A DNA stretch of 64,000 nucleotides. Origin: Serratia sp. PL17. GTDB lineage: Bacteria > Pseudomonadota > Gammaproteobacteria > Enterobacterales > Enterobacteriaceae. The DNA lies in contig NZ_JAFIBY010000001.1 of the NCBI RefSeq assembly GCF_017832355.1, positions 1,612,001 to 1,676,000 of the forward strand, read 5' to 3'. The stretch's first letter is position 1; each line of letters starts with the position of its first letter. Shown here in pieces: positions 1-10,053 of the stretch. The notes under the pieces are model-generated. The model did not search any database. It saw only the letters and a list, made by a program, of their open reading frames with translations, and was not told where the DNA came from. A program made the translations under genes and the position numbers.

Positions 1-912
1 GCACTGCTCGCGAAACGCATGGGCAAAACAGAGATCATTGCCGAGACCGGTGCAGGCCAACATGGCGTGGCCTCGGCATTGGCGTGTGCCCTGCTCGGCC
101 TGAAGTGTCGCATCTATATGGGTGCCAAAGATATTGAACGTCAGTCACCCAACGTATTCCGCATGCGTTTGATGGGCGCAGAGGTAATCCCGGTTCACAG
201 TGGATCTTCCACACTGAAAGACGCCTGTAATGAAGCGTTGCGCGACTGGTCTGGCAGTTACGAAACCGCCCACTATATGTTGGGTACCGCTGCAGGCCCA
301 CACCCGTACCCAACCATTGTACGTGAATTCCAGCGCATGATCGGCGAAGAAACCAAAGCACAGATGCTGGAACGCGAAGGCCGCCTGCCGGATGCCGTCT
401 TGGCGTGTGTTGGTGGTGGTTCCAACGCTATCGGTATGTTTGCCGATTTTATCGATGATGCCAGCGTGGGTCTTATCGGCGTAGAGCCTGCCGGTCTGGG
501 GATCGAAACCGGTCAACACGGTGCACCATTGAAACACGGTCATGTCGGTATCTATTTCGGCATGAAAGCGCCGATGATGCAGACCTCCGAAGGCCAGATT
601 GAGGAGTCCTACTCCATTTCTGCCGGGTTGGACTTCCCTTCAGTCGGGCCACAGCACGCTTATTTGAACAGTATTGGTCGTGCGGAGTACGTGTCGATTA
701 CCGATGACGAAGCCCTGGATGCATTCAAAGCGCTTTCGCGCAGTGAAGGTATCATTCCGGCTCTGGAGTCCTCCCACGCGTTGGCGCATGCACTGAAAAT
801 GATCCGTGAAACGCCGCAAAAAGAACAGATACTGGTGGTTAACCTGTCCGGACGTGGCGACAAAGACATATTTACCGTTCACGACATTCTGAAAGCTCGG
901 GGAGAAATCTGA
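1..912 (+). CDS. trpB: Tryptophan synthase beta subunit, 3' part (5' end outside window)
   Basis: The frame is open from base 1, and the visible 303 residues match the C-terminal three quarters of TrpB almost residue for residue. TrpB condenses indole with L-serine to give L-tryptophan, using pyridoxal phosphate, in a cytoplasmic alpha2-beta2 complex. The glycine-rich phosphate loop GGGSNAIG that holds PLP is present, as is the ETGAGQHG segment that follows the PLP lysine; that lysine lies upstream of the window. The ATG at 19 is internal and is not a start. The TGA stop shares one base with the trpA ATG, the usual translational coupling of the trp operon. Confidence 0.98.
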   Translation, partial: ALLAKRMGKTEIIAETGAGQHGVASALACALLGLKCRIYMGAKDIERQSPNVFRMRLMGAEVIPVHSGSSTLKDACNEALRDWSGSYETAHYMLGTAAGPHPYPTIVREFQRMIGEETKAQMLEREGRLPDAVLACVGGGSNAIGMFADFIDDASVGLIGVEPAGLGIETGQHGAPLKHGHVGIYFGMKAPMMQTSEGQIEESYSISAGLDFPSVGPQHAYLNSIGRAEYVSITDDEALDAFKALSRSEGIIPALESSHALAHALKMIRETPQKEQILVVNLSGRGDKDIFTVHDILKARGEI

Positions 913-1718
913 TGGAACGTTACCAGCAACTGTTCGACCGCCTGGCAAGTCATAAGGAAGGCGCTTTCGTCCCGTTCGTGACGCTCGGTGATCCAAACCC
1001 GGCGCTGTCATTACAGATCATTGATACTCTGGTTGAGGCCGGTGCAGACGCGTTAGAGCTGGGTATTCCGTTTTCGGACCCGCTGGCTGACGGCCCAACC
1101 ATTCAAAGTGCAGCACTTCGCGCTTTTGCTTCTGGCGTGACGCCAACCCAATGTTTTGAAATGTTGGCCGCTATTCGTCAGAAACACCCAACGATCCCTA
1201 TTGGTCTGTTGATGTACGCCAATCTGGTATTCCATAAAGGTATCGATACGTTTTACCAGCGCTGTGCCGAGGTAGGCGTTGATTCGGTGCTGATTGCCGA
1301 TGTGCCTTATGAAGAGTCTGCCCCTTTCCGCGCTGCGGCCACCCGCCATGGCATTGCGCCTATCTTTATCTGTCCGCCAAATGCAGATGACGACTTGCTG
1401 CGTGAAATTGCCTCACACGGTAGAGGTTACACCTACCTGCTGTCGCGTGCAGGCGTCACCGGAACCGAAAGCCGCGCACAGTTGCCACTTCATCACCTGG
1501 TAAACAAGCTGCGCGAGTATCATGCCGCGCCGCCCCTGCAGGGCTTTGGTATTTCTGAACCGACGCAGGTACGCGATGCGCTGCAAGCCGGGGCTGCTGG
1601 CGCAATTTCCGGCTCGGCAATCGTTAAGATTATCGAACAGCACCAGGACCAACCGGCAGAAATGCTGAAACGACTGGCAACCTTTGTCAGTGAAATGAAA
1701 GCAGCAACACGGGCTTAA
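912..1718 (+). CDS. trpA: Tryptophan synthase alpha subunit
   Basis: A TIM-barrel protein of 268 residues, the normal TrpA length. It cleaves indole-3-glycerol phosphate to indole and glyceraldehyde 3-phosphate and passes indole through a tunnel to TrpB. The catalytic glutamate sits in [15 protein letters not shown] (residues about 48-62) and the catalytic aspartate in this same loop; the phosphate-binding [13 protein letters not shown] segment near residue 235 is also clear. It is the last gene of the trp operon, starts inside the trpB stop codon and is followed at once by a hairpin terminator. Confidence 0.98.
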   Translation: MERYQQLFDRLASHKEGAFVPFVTLGDPNPALSLQIIDTLVEAGADALELGIPFSDPLADGPTIQSAALRAFASGVTPTQCFEMLAAIRQKHPTIPIGLLMYANLVFHKGIDTFYQRCAEVGVDSVLIADVPYEESAPFRAAATRHGIAPIFICPPNADDDLLREIASHGRGYTYLLSRAGVTGTESRAQLPLHHLVNKLREYHAAPPLQGFGISEPTQVRDALQAGAAGAISGSAIVKIIEQHQDQPAEMLKRLATFVSEMKAATRA

Positions 1719-1723
1719 TCCCA

Positions 1724-1768
1724 TTAACAACGGGTGCAGTGGATCGCGCCCGTTGTTAACATCTTGTT
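1724..1768 (+). terminator. trp operon terminator
   Basis: An 11-bp perfect stem TTAACAACGGG / CCCGTTGTTAA (1724-1734 and 1749-1759) with a 14-base loop lies six bases after the trpA stop. The T-tract is imperfect (CATCTTGTTT), so termination may be partly Rho-assisted, as at the E. coli trp t/t' pair. Confidence 0.75.
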
Positions 1769-1937
1769 TCCTATCAAACTTGTGCTTTTTTTTTACACCA
1801 ACAATTTGTACAAACCCAATTCTTGTCTCACACTTAACCTTGCGCGTCGGGCATTTCAGTATTTTTAGGAGTGCGTTACGTTTTCAGGTGAAAACCCGAA
1901 TGTAGTTTCAACAATAACATTGCATGGAGAGTAATTT

Positions 1938-2252
1938 ATGAAGCTATTTAAAACCCTTTCAGCCTTATGCATGGCAGCCGTTGTGGCATTCGCAGTGAGT
2001 GCCTGCGCGCCAACAGCGAAATCTGAAGGGACTGGCGGTTATATTGACGATACGGTAGTGACTACCAAGGTGAAGTCAGCACTGCTGGCGGATAAAACCA
2101 TCAAGTCTACCGAAATCAGCGTTGAGACCTTTAAAGGTCGTGTACAACTGAGTGGCTTTGTTAGCTCAAGCGCCGATGCCAACCGCGCTGTGCAGGTCAC
2201 GCGTGGTGTTGCGGGTGTGAAATCCGTTGATAACGTTATGCAAATCAAGTAG
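1938..2252 (+). CDS. BON-domain lipoprotein (OsmY-like)
   Basis: 104 residues. The N-terminus is a lipoprotein signal peptide: charged MKLFK, a hydrophobic stretch, then the lipobox VSAC with the acylated cysteine at residue 23. Residues about 35-103 form one BON domain (DDTVVTTKVKSALL followed by VSVETFKGRVQLSGFV-like strands and the VKSVDN motif). BON domains bind phospholipid and occur in periplasmic stress proteins such as OsmY and DolP; OsmY itself has two copies, this protein has one. A role in envelope stress is inference. GGAGAG lies a few bases before the ATG. It is probably a single-gene unit between the trp terminator and ompW. Confidence 0.85.
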   Translation: MKLFKTLSALCMAAVVAFAVSACAPTAKSEGTGGYIDDTVVTTKVKSALLADKTIKSTEISVETFKGRVQLSGFVSSSADANRAVQVTRGVAGVKSVDNVMQIK

Positions 2253-2254
2253 CG

Positions 2255-2285
2255 ATAAAAAAACGGAGGCGCAACATGCGCCTCC
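2255..2285 (-). terminator. ompW terminator
   Basis: Nine-bp stem GGAGGCGCA / TGCGCCTCC with a 3-base loop (2265-2285). Read on the minus strand it is followed by a run of seven T, a strong intrinsic terminator for ompW. It also lies just after the BON-protein stop on the plus strand, but the plus-side T-tract is poor. Confidence 0.85.
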
Positions 2286-2299
2286 CTGTTTCACACCTG

Positions 2300-2944
2300 T
2301 CAGAAGCGATAACCTGCCCCGAACATAAACACCCACGGATCCAAACGCGTATCAATGCTGTGGTGATTACCGTCCGCATCGTCAAAGCGGGTTTTGGTCT
2401 CGATGTTCATCCACCACACTGACATGTTCAGCATCCAGTGTTCATCCAGGTTGTAATCCAGGCCCGCTTGCGCAGCCACGCCCCAAGAATCTTTGAGACT
2501 CAGGTTGCTCAGCCCAGCACCTTTACCGTTGTCATTGAATTTTTCATCAAAGAAAGTGGTGTAGTTAACACCCAGTCCAAGATAGGGACGCAGTTTGTCT
2601 TGCTTGTCGCCAAAATAGTACTGTGCCATCAAGCTCGGGGGGAGATCACGTACCGTCGCGATATCACCGTTCACTGCCGAACCATTCAGCCCGACCTTGT
2701 GACGAAACGGCGTTGCTGCCAACAATTCGACACCAATATTGTCGGTAACCATATAGCCGAAGGTCAGGCCAAGTTGGGTGTTGTTATCGGCGCTGAATGA
2801 GCCCTGCCCCAATACGTCGTCCGATCCGGCATTTGGCCGCACCGTTGCAGCGCCAGCGCGGAAAAGAAAATCACCTGCCTGATGTGCACTTGCCAACATC
2901 GGCGCCATCATCGCCGCCAATACCACCAGAGTTGTCTTTTTCAT
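2300..2944 (-). CDS. ompW: Outer membrane protein OmpW
   Basis: 214 residues from the ATG at 2944; an upstream in-frame ATG at 2971 would precede a typical signal peptide (MKKTTLVVLAAM...ASA) and was not chosen. The mature protein begins HQAGDFLFRAGAATV, has the OmpW repeats of amphipathic strands, the DLPPSLMAQYYFG segment and ends in the C-terminal phenylalanine (AGYRF) needed for outer-membrane assembly. OmpW is an eight-stranded barrel with a hydrophobic channel, tied in E. coli and Salmonella to anaerobic growth and redox or colicin S4 responses. A perfect FNR box stands about 150 bases upstream of the start. Confidence 0.95.
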   Translation of the reverse strand: MKKTTLVVLAAMMAPMLASAHQAGDFLFRAGAATVRPNAGSDDVLGQGSFSADNNTQLGLTFGYMVTDNIGVELLAATPFRHKVGLNGSAVNGDIATVRDLPPSLMAQYYFGDKQDKLRPYLGLGVNYTTFFDEKFNDNGKGAGLSNLSLKDSWGVAAQAGLDYNLDEHWMLNMSVWWMNIETKTRFDDADGNHHSIDTRLDPWVFMFGAGYRF

Positions 2945-3088
2945 TATCCATTCCATTTGTGTGGTTATCATCCAGGGGGAATATACCTACTTACGGGTAT
3001 TTATGATCCCATCGAGATCACATCTTATGTGTAAAAGTTTTAATTCCTACTAAAAACAAGGTTACCTAAAGGACTAATAAATCAAGGA

Positions 3089-3102
3089 TTGATCTGAATC
3101 AA
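3089..3102 (-). promoter_or_regulatory. FNR binding site upstream of ompW
   Basis: TTGATCTGAATCAA is an exact match to the FNR consensus TTGATNNNNATCAA. A class II arrangement would put the ompW transcription start near 3054 and leave a leader of about 110 bases. FNR control of ompW is known in E. coli. The site lies between divergent genes, so it could also affect the gene starting at 3228. Confidence 0.8.
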
Positions 3103-3227
3103 AAAACGCCTTTTGTTGCAAATTATCCACATGTTTAAATTTCAGTTGCTAAAAAAAACGCCGCTGCGTAATTTCATCTTCCGTGTTGGTTTTGGTTGGT
3201 GCCGTAAGGAGTCGGCGAGCAATCAAG

Positions 3228-3668
3228 ATGAGCGAAATTCTAAATCCCTGTGTCAGTTGCGGCGCGTGCTGCGGCTATTTTCGAGTATCATTCTATTGGG
3301 CCGAAGCGGAAGATGGCGGCGGCGTGGTTCCTATATCCCTTACTGAGCCGCTAACCCCCTTCTTGCGCTGTATGCAGGGGACCAACAGCAAGTCCCCACG
3401 TTGTACCGCACTCGACGGCGAAATCGGCAAAGCCGTTTCTTGCTCGATTTACCTTAATCGTCCCACCCCCTGTCGCGAATTCGACCAATCAGGCGAAAAC
3501 GGCCTACGTAACGAAGCGTGCGATCGCGCCCGTGAACGTTATGGCCTGCCGCCATTGCCCGTTCCCCTGCCGCTGTCTTTGCCGAGCGTCACGATCGACG
3601 AAGAAATAGCCGTAGTGCAATTCGCGGGGTGCCACAGCGACGTGGAACAGGGTACAATCGCCCACTGA
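3228..3668 (+). CDS. YkgJ-type cysteine-cluster protein (UPF0153)
   Basis: 146 residues from the ATG at 3228 ([11 protein letters not shown]); an earlier in-frame start at 3183 adds residues unlike the family. Cysteines are concentrated in [14 protein letters not shown] near the N-terminus and in [15 protein letters not shown] in the middle, with further CMQG, RCTAL and EACDRA cysteines; this is the pattern of the zinc/iron-cluster proteins of the YkgJ family. No enzymatic function is established for the family. It may be co-transcribed with yciC, which starts 39 bases downstream. Confidence 0.8.
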   Translation: MSEILNPCVSCGACCGYFRVSFYWAEAEDGGGVVPISLTEPLTPFLRCMQGTNSKSPRCTALDGEIGKAVSCSIYLNRPTPCREFDQSGENGLRNEACDRARERYGLPPLPVPLPLSLPSVTIDEEIAVVQFAGCHSDVEQGTIAH

Positions 3669-3707
3669 TTTTGATTTATCTCTGTTTCTCGATGCCAAGG
3701 AGTCTGC

Positions 3708-4460
3708 ATGCCTATCACGGCCAACACGTTGTACCGTGACAGTTTCAATTTTTTCCGTAACCAACTGACCAGCATCTTGATGCTGGCGCTGTTGACTGCG
3801 TTCATTTCTGTATTGCTCAATCAGGCTTTCAGTCCTGACGTTGAACAGCTGAAAATTCTGAGCGCAACGGAAGGTGACTTTGCTGCATCTGCCGGTATGG
3901 GGATCCAGGAAATCATTCAACAAATGACGCCAGAGCAACAAATGGTGTTATTGAAGGTCTCAGCCGCCGCCACGTTTTCTGCATTAGTGGGTAATGTGTT
4001 GCTGGTAGGTGGGATGTTGACGCTGATTCGCCTGGTTTCCCAGGAGCAGCGTATCAGCGCATTGCGTGCTATTGGTGCTTCTGCACCGGAGCTACCGCGT
4101 CTGCTGCTGCTGCTGTTTATCTGTACGTTGTTGACTCAACTGGGCCTGACGCTATTTGTCGTGCCTGGCGTGATCATGGCAATCGCCTTCTCGTTAGCGC
4201 CGGTCATTACCGCTACCGAGAAGAAAGGCGTCTTTGCCTCGATTAAGCTGAGTTGCAAGTTGGCATTTGCCAATGCGCGCGTAATTGTTCCAGCCATGAT
4301 GCTCTGGCTGGCGGCAAAACTGCTGGTGCTGTTTTTGGTGAGCCACCTTTCGGTGCTGACGCCAAACGTCGCGAGCGTAGTACTGACTGCGCTGAGCAAC
4401 CTGGTTTCCGCACTGCTGCTGATTTACCTGTTCCGTCTGTATATGCTGCTGCGCAGCTAA
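3708..4460 (+). CDS. yciC: UPF0259 inner membrane protein YciC
   Basis: 250 residues against 247 in E. coli YciC, with the same start ([19 protein letters not shown]) and end ([13 protein letters not shown]). About six hydrophobic segments predict a polytopic inner-membrane protein; the invariant block [15 protein letters not shown] is present. The biochemical function is unknown. AAGGAG precedes the ATG. In E. coli yciC is followed directly by yciB and yciA; here a SulP transporter gene on the other strand lies between them. Confidence 0.93.
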   Translation: MPITANTLYRDSFNFFRNQLTSILMLALLTAFISVLLNQAFSPDVEQLKILSATEGDFAASAGMGIQEIIQQMTPEQQMVLLKVSAAATFSALVGNVLLVGGMLTLIRLVSQEQRISALRAIGASAPELPRLLLLLFICTLLTQLGLTLFVVPGVIMAIAFSLAPVITATEKKGVFASIKLSCKLAFANARVIVPAMMLWLAAKLLVLFLVSHLSVLTPNVASVVLTALSNLVSALLLIYLFRLYMLLRS

Positions 4461-4476
4461 CCTTTCGGCAGGACCT

Positions 4477-4505
4477 AAAAGGCACGCTTCGGCGTGCCTT
4501 TTTTG
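4477..4505. terminator. Bidirectional terminator between yciC and the SulP gene
   Basis: AAAAGGCACGC / GCGTGCCTTTT with a TTCG tetraloop (stem 4477-4502), followed by T on the plus strand and by TTTT on the minus strand. It sits between two convergent genes and can serve both. Confidence 0.9.
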
Positions 4506-4506
4506 C

Positions 4507-6210
4507 TTACTGGGCCGTAGAAGGCTCTGCCTGCTCCTTGCTCTGAATTAACTTCAGGGCCAGGTACAAATCCGGCACCAGGATTAATTCCCGATCGCGC
4601 CCCAGGCGATTGATACGGAACCAACGTGTCAATTCGGTTCGCCGCCCCGCCAGCACCAACTTAACGTTACGCTGTAACAGATCGCGTTTCAATTCGTCGA
4701 TCGCGGCCAATACACTGATATCCGCATGGGTAAAACTGGCGACAGCATCCACAACGACCCAACGCGGCTGAAACGGCGTGCTGTCCACCAGGTTAAGGAT
4801 CCGCCGTTTGAAATAGGCCACGTTGAAGTAAGTCAGCGGCGAATTGAAGCGGTACATCATCACCCCGGGCACCGCCTTTATGCCGTTATTGTTGCCCATT
4901 GAGTGGATCATACCTTCATCATTAACCCCCAGGAGCTGTTCGGTCGGGCGGAAGACCGTGCGCAGAAACTGCATCAAACCCAGTAATACCGCCAACCCAA
5001 TGCCACTTATCACCCCGACCAGCAGTACGCAGAGGAAGGTAAACATCGCCAACCTGAATGCCTGGGCGTTACGGCGACGCATGACCCAGATACCGCGGAT
5101 ATCCAGCAGAGACCAAGCAGCATACATCAGCACCACACCCAAACCCGCCACAGGAATAAACTGCAACGGCGCCATCAGAAACAGCAACACGAAGGCAATC
5201 ACAGCGGCAGCAATGATTGATACCAACTGACTTTTACCACCGTTAGCATCATTGACCGCAGTACGCGAATCCGCCCCGCTGATGGCGAACCCTTGAGACA
5301 GCGCAGAAACAATATTCACCAACCCGAGCGCACGGAACTCCGCGTCGGCGTTAACCTCGTAACCGTTCTTGGCTGCAAAACTACGGGCGGTCAGCATCAT
5401 ACTGACAAAGCTCACCACCGCGAGGTTAAGCGCCGGAATGACCATGTCACGCAGTAAACCCGGTTGGAAATCTGGCCACTGTACGATAGGCAACACATCA
5501 CTGAATCCCCCTACCGTCACCACACCATGTTGTTGCAATCCACCAGCCCAGGTCACAAAGGTGACCAGAACGATAGCGAATAACGGCGCTGGCCAGTTAG
5601 GGCGCCATTTCTTGAACCCGATCAGCGTAACTAACGTCAACAACGATACCGACATCGTCAGCCAATCGCTGTGCATCACATTGCCCGGCAGCGCATAGAT
5701 ACGTTCAATCAATTGCGCCGAGTGCACACCAAAACCGAACACTTTGCCGATTTGATCGACCATGATGGTAATCGCCACGCCGTTCAACAACCCACTCAGT
5801 ATCGGCCGTGAGAGCAAATCGGCTAACGCACCCAACTTGAAGCGGCTGGCCAATAGGCACCAGGCGCCCATCATCGCCGTCATCATAATGGTCAATTGCC
5901 AGTGTCGTTCCATGTTGCCAGCCGCCAACGGGGTCACAACAGCGGCAATCACCGCACACGTCGCAGCGTCTGGCCCGACAATAAGCTGACGTGAGGATCC
6001 GAAAAATGCGTAGGCAACCATCGGTAAAATACATGAGTAAAGCCCGACGACTGGGCTAACACCTGCCAATTCGGCATAGGCAATCGCCACCGGCAAGGCC
6101 ACAGCCGCAACGGATAGTCCGGCGCGTATGTCCGGTTTAAGCCAACTGCGTTGATACCCTAATAAATGCGTCAAACCAGGCGTTAGCGCCTGGAGAGATT
6201 TCCACTGCAT
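4507..6210 (-). CDS. SulP-family inorganic anion transporter with STAS domain
   Basis: 567 residues from the ATG at 6210, which has GGAAAA upstream and begins MQWKSLQALTPGL; the in-frame ATG at 6339 gives an atypical hydrophilic N-terminus. The SulP signature is present: LKPDIRAGLSVAAVALPVAIAYAELAGVSP, then GLYSCILP and the IVGPDAATC block, followed by 10-12 membrane segments. The last 110 residues form a cytoplasmic STAS domain (PRWVVVDAVASFTHADISVL). The family imports sulfate, bicarbonate or C4-dicarboxylates (DauA in E. coli); the substrate cannot be read from sequence. It interrupts the usual yciC-yciB-yciA order. Confidence 0.88.
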   Translation of the reverse strand: MQWKSLQALTPGLTHLLGYQRSWLKPDIRAGLSVAAVALPVAIAYAELAGVSPVVGLYSCILPMVAYAFFGSSRQLIVGPDAATCAVIAAVVTPLAAGNMERHWQLTIMMTAMMGAWCLLASRFKLGALADLLSRPILSGLLNGVAITIMVDQIGKVFGFGVHSAQLIERIYALPGNVMHSDWLTMSVSLLTLVTLIGFKKWRPNWPAPLFAIVLVTFVTWAGGLQQHGVVTVGGFSDVLPIVQWPDFQPGLLRDMVIPALNLAVVSFVSMMLTARSFAAKNGYEVNADAEFRALGLVNIVSALSQGFAISGADSRTAVNDANGGKSQLVSIIAAAVIAFVLLFLMAPLQFIPVAGLGVVLMYAAWSLLDIRGIWVMRRRNAQAFRLAMFTFLCVLLVGVISGIGLAVLLGLMQFLRTVFRPTEQLLGVNDEGMIHSMGNNNGIKAVPGVMMYRFNSPLTYFNVAYFKRRILNLVDSTPFQPRWVVVDAVASFTHADISVLAAIDELKRDLLQRNVKLVLAGRRTELTRWFRINRLGRDRELILVPDLYLALKLIQSKEQAEPSTAQ

Positions 6211-6444
6211 AAACTGTTTTCCGTTATAAATTATCCGGCTATTATTGCGCGTATCATGCGATGCCAATGCCGCATTGGCAATCTGCCCACCGTGAACTCG
6301 CGACCTCAATCGTAAGTTTATGCAAATTCCTGCTTTCACGGCGGAAATCCCGTGGCTAAACGCCGATAATCAGCACTTTCCAGCGGTACACAGAGACCGC
6401 CAAATCCGGTATAGTCGGCCGATGAACAGATGATGGATTGATTT

Positions 6445-6984
6445 ATGAAGCAGTTTCTTGATTTCCTCCCGTTAATTGTCTTTTTTGCATTTTATAAGCT
6501 CTACGATATCTACGTTGCGTCAGGTGCGCTGATTGTCGCCACGGCACTGGCGTTAGTGTTCACCTGGTTCAAATACCGCAAAATCGAGAAGATGACATTG
6601 ATCACCTTCCTGATGGTATTGGTGTTTGGCACCCTGACGTTGGTGTTCCATAACGATTTGTTTATCAAATGGAAAGTAACCATCATCTACAGCCTGTTCG
6701 CGCTGGCGTTGCTGATCAGCCAGCTGGTGCTCAAAAAGCCGCTGGTTCAACGTATGCTGGGTAAAGAGATAACACTTCCCGATAGAGTCTGGAACAACCT
6801 CAACCTGGCATGGGCCGTATTCTTCCTGGCTTGCGGTCTGGCAAATATTTACGTTGCTTTCTGGCTGCCTCAGAGTGTGTGGGTTAACTTTAAAGTGTTC
6901 GGGTTGACCGCACTGACGCTGATATTTACCCTCCTCAGCGGCGTTTATATTTACCGACACATGCCAGAAGAACAGAAAAAATAG
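6445..6984 (+). CDS. yciB: Inner membrane intracellular septation protein A (YciB)
   Basis: 179 residues, same length as E. coli YciB and nearly identical at [33 protein letters not shown] and the C-terminal [18 protein letters not shown]. Five membrane segments are expected. YciB contributes to envelope integrity and cell length and works redundantly with DcrB in lipoprotein maturation in E. coli; in Shigella loss blocks intracellular septation. It reads with yciA, 75 bases downstream. Confidence 0.95.
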   Translation: MKQFLDFLPLIVFFAFYKLYDIYVASGALIVATALALVFTWFKYRKIEKMTLITFLMVLVFGTLTLVFHNDLFIKWKVTIIYSLFALALLISQLVLKKPLVQRMLGKEITLPDRVWNNLNLAWAVFFLACGLANIYVAFWLPQSVWVNFKVFGLTALTLIFTLLSGVYIYRHMPEEQKK

Positions 6985-7059
6985 TTACAAAATTGTTAAT
7001 GCCCGTGGCCTTGGCTACGGGCAGTATAGTGAAATCCCTTCCTTGATAAGCAGACAGCT

Positions 7060-7488
7060 ATGACTCAACAACGACCTTTACCCAGTGGCGAAATGGTGCT
7101 GCGAACGCTGGCGATGCCGGCAGATACCAACGCCAACGGTGACATTTTTGGCGGCTGGCTGATGTCGCAGATGGACATCGGCGGCGCTATTCAGGCGAAA
7201 GAAATTGCCGAAGGCCGCGTCGTCACCGTGCGTGTCGATGGGATGACTTTTCTGAAACCAGTCGCAGTCGGTGACGTGGTGTGTTGCTACGCGCACTGCA
7301 TTCGCACTGGGCGGAGCTCCATCACCATCAATATCGAAGTGTGGGTCAAGAAAGTGTCCTCTGCCCCAATCGGTCAGCGCTACCGTGCAACCGAAGCGGT
7401 ATTTACCTATGTGGCCGTGGATGACGAAGGTAATTCACGTGCCCTGCCAGATGGCAAGATGAACTTCCGCGTAGGATTTGAAGAATAA
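7060..7488 (+). CDS. yciA: Acyl-CoA thioester hydrolase YciA
   Basis: 142 residues of the hotdog fold. The active-site block DTNANGDIFGGWLMSQMD (residues about 19-36) contains the asparagine and aspartate of the YciA/BACH family, and the central strand VTVRVDGMTFLKPVAVGDVV is typical. YciA hydrolyses a broad range of acyl-CoA esters in the cytoplasm. It sits downstream of yciB as in E. coli and is followed by a good intrinsic terminator. Confidence 0.96.
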   Translation: MTQQRPLPSGEMVLRTLAMPADTNANGDIFGGWLMSQMDIGGAIQAKEIAEGRVVTVRVDGMTFLKPVAVGDVVCCYAHCIRTGRSSITINIEVWVKKVSSAPIGQRYRATEAVFTYVAVDDEGNSRALPDGKMNFRVGFEE

Positions 7489-7540
7489 GCTGAGATACAG
7501 TGGCTAGCCCTGATTTTGGTTAACACTTTCCAGCCTTATA

Positions 7541-7568
7541 ACGCCCGATGAACTTCATCGGGCGTTTT
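7541..7568 (+). terminator. yciA terminator
   Basis: ACGCCCGATGAA / TTCATCGGGCGT (7541-7565) followed by TTT. Strong GC-rich stem, about 50 bases after the yciA stop. Confidence 0.85.
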
Positions 7569-7617
7569 GCATTGTAGCGACAGTACAGTCGCCGTGTGTT
7601 GTCGGTCAGGGGCCAAC

Positions 7618-7641
7618 AAAAAGGGCCGCCGTAGCGACCCT
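7618..7641 (-). terminator. tonB terminator
   Basis: On the minus strand AGGGTCGC-TACG-GCGGCCCT (one G:T pair) is followed by TTTTT, 26 bases after the tonB stop. Confidence 0.8.
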
Positions 7642-7667
7642 TCATCTTGATTAACAATACCAGCCTG

Positions 7668-8444
<777 letters not shown>

Positions 8445-8450
8445 TTAAAT

Positions 8451-8469
8451 GCAAATAGCAATCATATTC
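8451..8469 (-). promoter_or_regulatory. Fur-like box upstream of tonB
   Basis: GCAAATAGCAATCATATTC matches 12 of 19 positions of the Fur consensus GATAATGATAATCATTATC and lies 37 bases before the tonB start. Iron repression of tonB by Fur is established in E. coli; the match here is moderate. Confidence 0.5.
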
Positions 8470-8610
8470 AATAACGAATGGCAAACTATCGCTCTAATCG
8501 TCATTAATCATCGCTAAAACCTGCAAACTCATGGGGATATTAACCTTTCATTTGCCTTTTAACTGAGGGTTTTACACGCTTTATTAACCTGATTTACGGT
8601 GATTAAAACG

Positions 8611-8632
8611 AAAAAACCCGCCTTAGCGGGTT
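8611..8632 (-). terminator. queH terminator
   Basis: AACCCGC-CTTA-GCGGGTT (8615-8632) read on the minus strand runs into TTTTTTCGTTTT; it begins 20 bases after the queH stop. Confidence 0.85.
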
Positions 8633-8651
8633 ATTTTTCACCAATGTAACG

Positions 8652-9305
8652 CTATTCTTCATCACCGTAATACAGCACACCCAACTTGATCAGCGGTCTT
8701 CCCTGCGCTTTACGGTGCAAGTTGGTATCGCGTAATGAATAGACACAGCCGCAGTACTCTTGCTGATAAAAACGCTCGCGCTTACTGATGTCGATCATCC
8801 GCGACGCACCGCCTTTTTTACGCCAGTTGTAATCCCAATACGCCAGGTCTGGGTACTTTTCCGCCGCGCGTATGCCACAGTCGGTGATTTGCTGCATGTT
8901 CTTCCAGCGAGAGATTCCCAGCGAACTGGAAATAGTGTCGTACCCGTTTTCATGTGCATAGAGTGCAGTGCGTTCAAAACGCATGTCGAAACACATGGTG
9001 CAACGGATCCCGCGTTCCGGTTCGTGCTCCATGCCTTTTGCACGGGCAAACCAGTTATCGGTGTCGTAATCGGCATCGATGATAGGCACACCATGTTGCT
9101 CGGCAAAACGGATGTTCTCGTCCTTGCGCAGCAGGTATTCCTTCTGAGGATGAATATTCGGGTTGTAGAAGAAAATGGCGTAGTCGATGCCGGAGGCCTG
9201 TATGGCTTCCATCACCTCTCCGGAACAAGGCGCACAGCAAGAATGCAACAGCAACTTGCTTTTGCCCTCAGGCAAGTCGAGTTTATCTCTAACCAGTTCC
9301 GTCAT
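8652..9305 (-). CDS. queH: Epoxyqueuosine reductase QueH
   Basis: 217 residues from the ATG at 9305, which has GAGAGGTGAGGAA directly upstream; the longer frame to 9419 lacks family similarity. This is the DUF208 family. Conserved cysteine motifs are [11 protein letters not shown] at the N-terminus, [10 protein letters not shown] in the middle and [11 protein letters not shown] near the end; the CC and CxxC pairs hold a 4Fe-4S cluster and metal in QueH. It reduces epoxyqueuosine to queuosine in tRNA, replacing the unrelated cobalamin enzyme QueG. Single gene with its own terminator. Whether queG also exists in this genome cannot be seen here. Confidence 0.88.
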   Translation of the reverse strand: MTELVRDKLDLPEGKSKLLLHSCCAPCSGEVMEAIQASGIDYAIFFYNPNIHPQKEYLLRKDENIRFAEQHGVPIIDADYDTDNWFARAKGMEHEPERGIRCTMCFDMRFERTALYAHENGYDTISSSLGISRWKNMQQITDCGIRAAEKYPDLAYWDYNWRKKGGASRMIDISKRERFYQQEYCGCVYSLRDTNLHRKAQGRPLIKLGVLYYGDEE

Positions 9306-9486
9306 TTCCTCACCTCTCAACCCTTGTCCTAGTAAATCGTGCGGCCGCACTATACGAATAAAAGCGAGTTGCTTCAAGGTATAAGCTCCAGCCATAGGCA
9401 AATTCCAGCGGGCTGGCATTCCCTTGTCTCCCCTTTTGCGCTACTTTAAATTCACCGTTCTATAGCAATGATTTTAAAGGTGAAAC

Positions 9487-9783
9487 ATGCTTTATCTGAT
9501 CTACGCGCAAGACGTACCCAACTCATTAGAAAATCGCTTGTCGGTACGCCCGGCACACCTGGCTCGCCTGCAGGCACTGCGTGATGAAGGCCGATTGGTG
9601 ATTGCCGGCCCCAATCCGGCGATCGACAGCAACGATCCTGGCAGTGCCGGTTTCAGCGGTTCCACCGTGATTGCGGAATTCGCCTCATTGGCAGATGCAC
9701 AAGCGTGGGCTAAGCAAGATCCCTACGTCGCCGCGGGCGTATATGCTGACGTAACGGTAAAACCCTTTAAGCAAGTATTCTAG
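9487..9783 (+). CDS. yciI: YciI family protein
   Basis: 98 residues, the length of E. coli YciI, starting [18 protein letters not shown]. It has the YCII fold related to muconolactone isomerases, with the conserved [24 protein letters not shown] segment holding the His/Asp pair, and [21 protein letters not shown] at the end. The reaction is not known. Location next to tonB matches E. coli. Confidence 0.93.
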   Translation: MLYLIYAQDVPNSLENRLSVRPAHLARLQALRDEGRLVIAGPNPAIDSNDPGSAGFSGSTVIAEFASLADAQAWAKQDPYVAAGVYADVTVKPFKQVF

Positions 9784-9836
9784 TTTAGTCGCACTGAGCG
9801 GGTTAGGCATTATCACCTTCCCGCTGTATTGCGGAC

Positions 9837-9865
9837 AAAAAAAAGCCAGCACGGAGTGGCTGGCT
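9837..9865 (-). terminator. Orphan terminator on the minus strand
   Basis: Minus-strand hairpin AGCCAGC / GCTGGCT (9844-9850 and 9859-9865, 8-base loop) followed by eight T. No recognisable minus-strand gene ends here: the nearest upstream minus gene is the TetR regulator at 10401, with a plus-strand gene between. It may end an unannotated minus-strand transcript. On the plus strand it has no T-tract and would not serve yciI. Confidence 0.6.
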
Positions 9866-10053
9866 AAAGGGTTCTTCGAGGGAATATCTTGTTCGCTAAC
9901 GTTACTCTCTTCACCACGCGGTTCGCCATCTATCGATGTGATAGGCAAATCCACCTCTTTTTTGGGCCGAATGGAATATTCCTCGTGTTGTCCTACACTT
10001 GAGCCGTAGTCAGAGCAAAATTTATCGATTCTTTCTACCTTCCAAAAGGAACA

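Noticed and set aside
3001..3040. CRP site near ATGATCCCATCGAGATCACAT
   Set aside because: The half-sites are not at the six-base spacing and the left half is poor.
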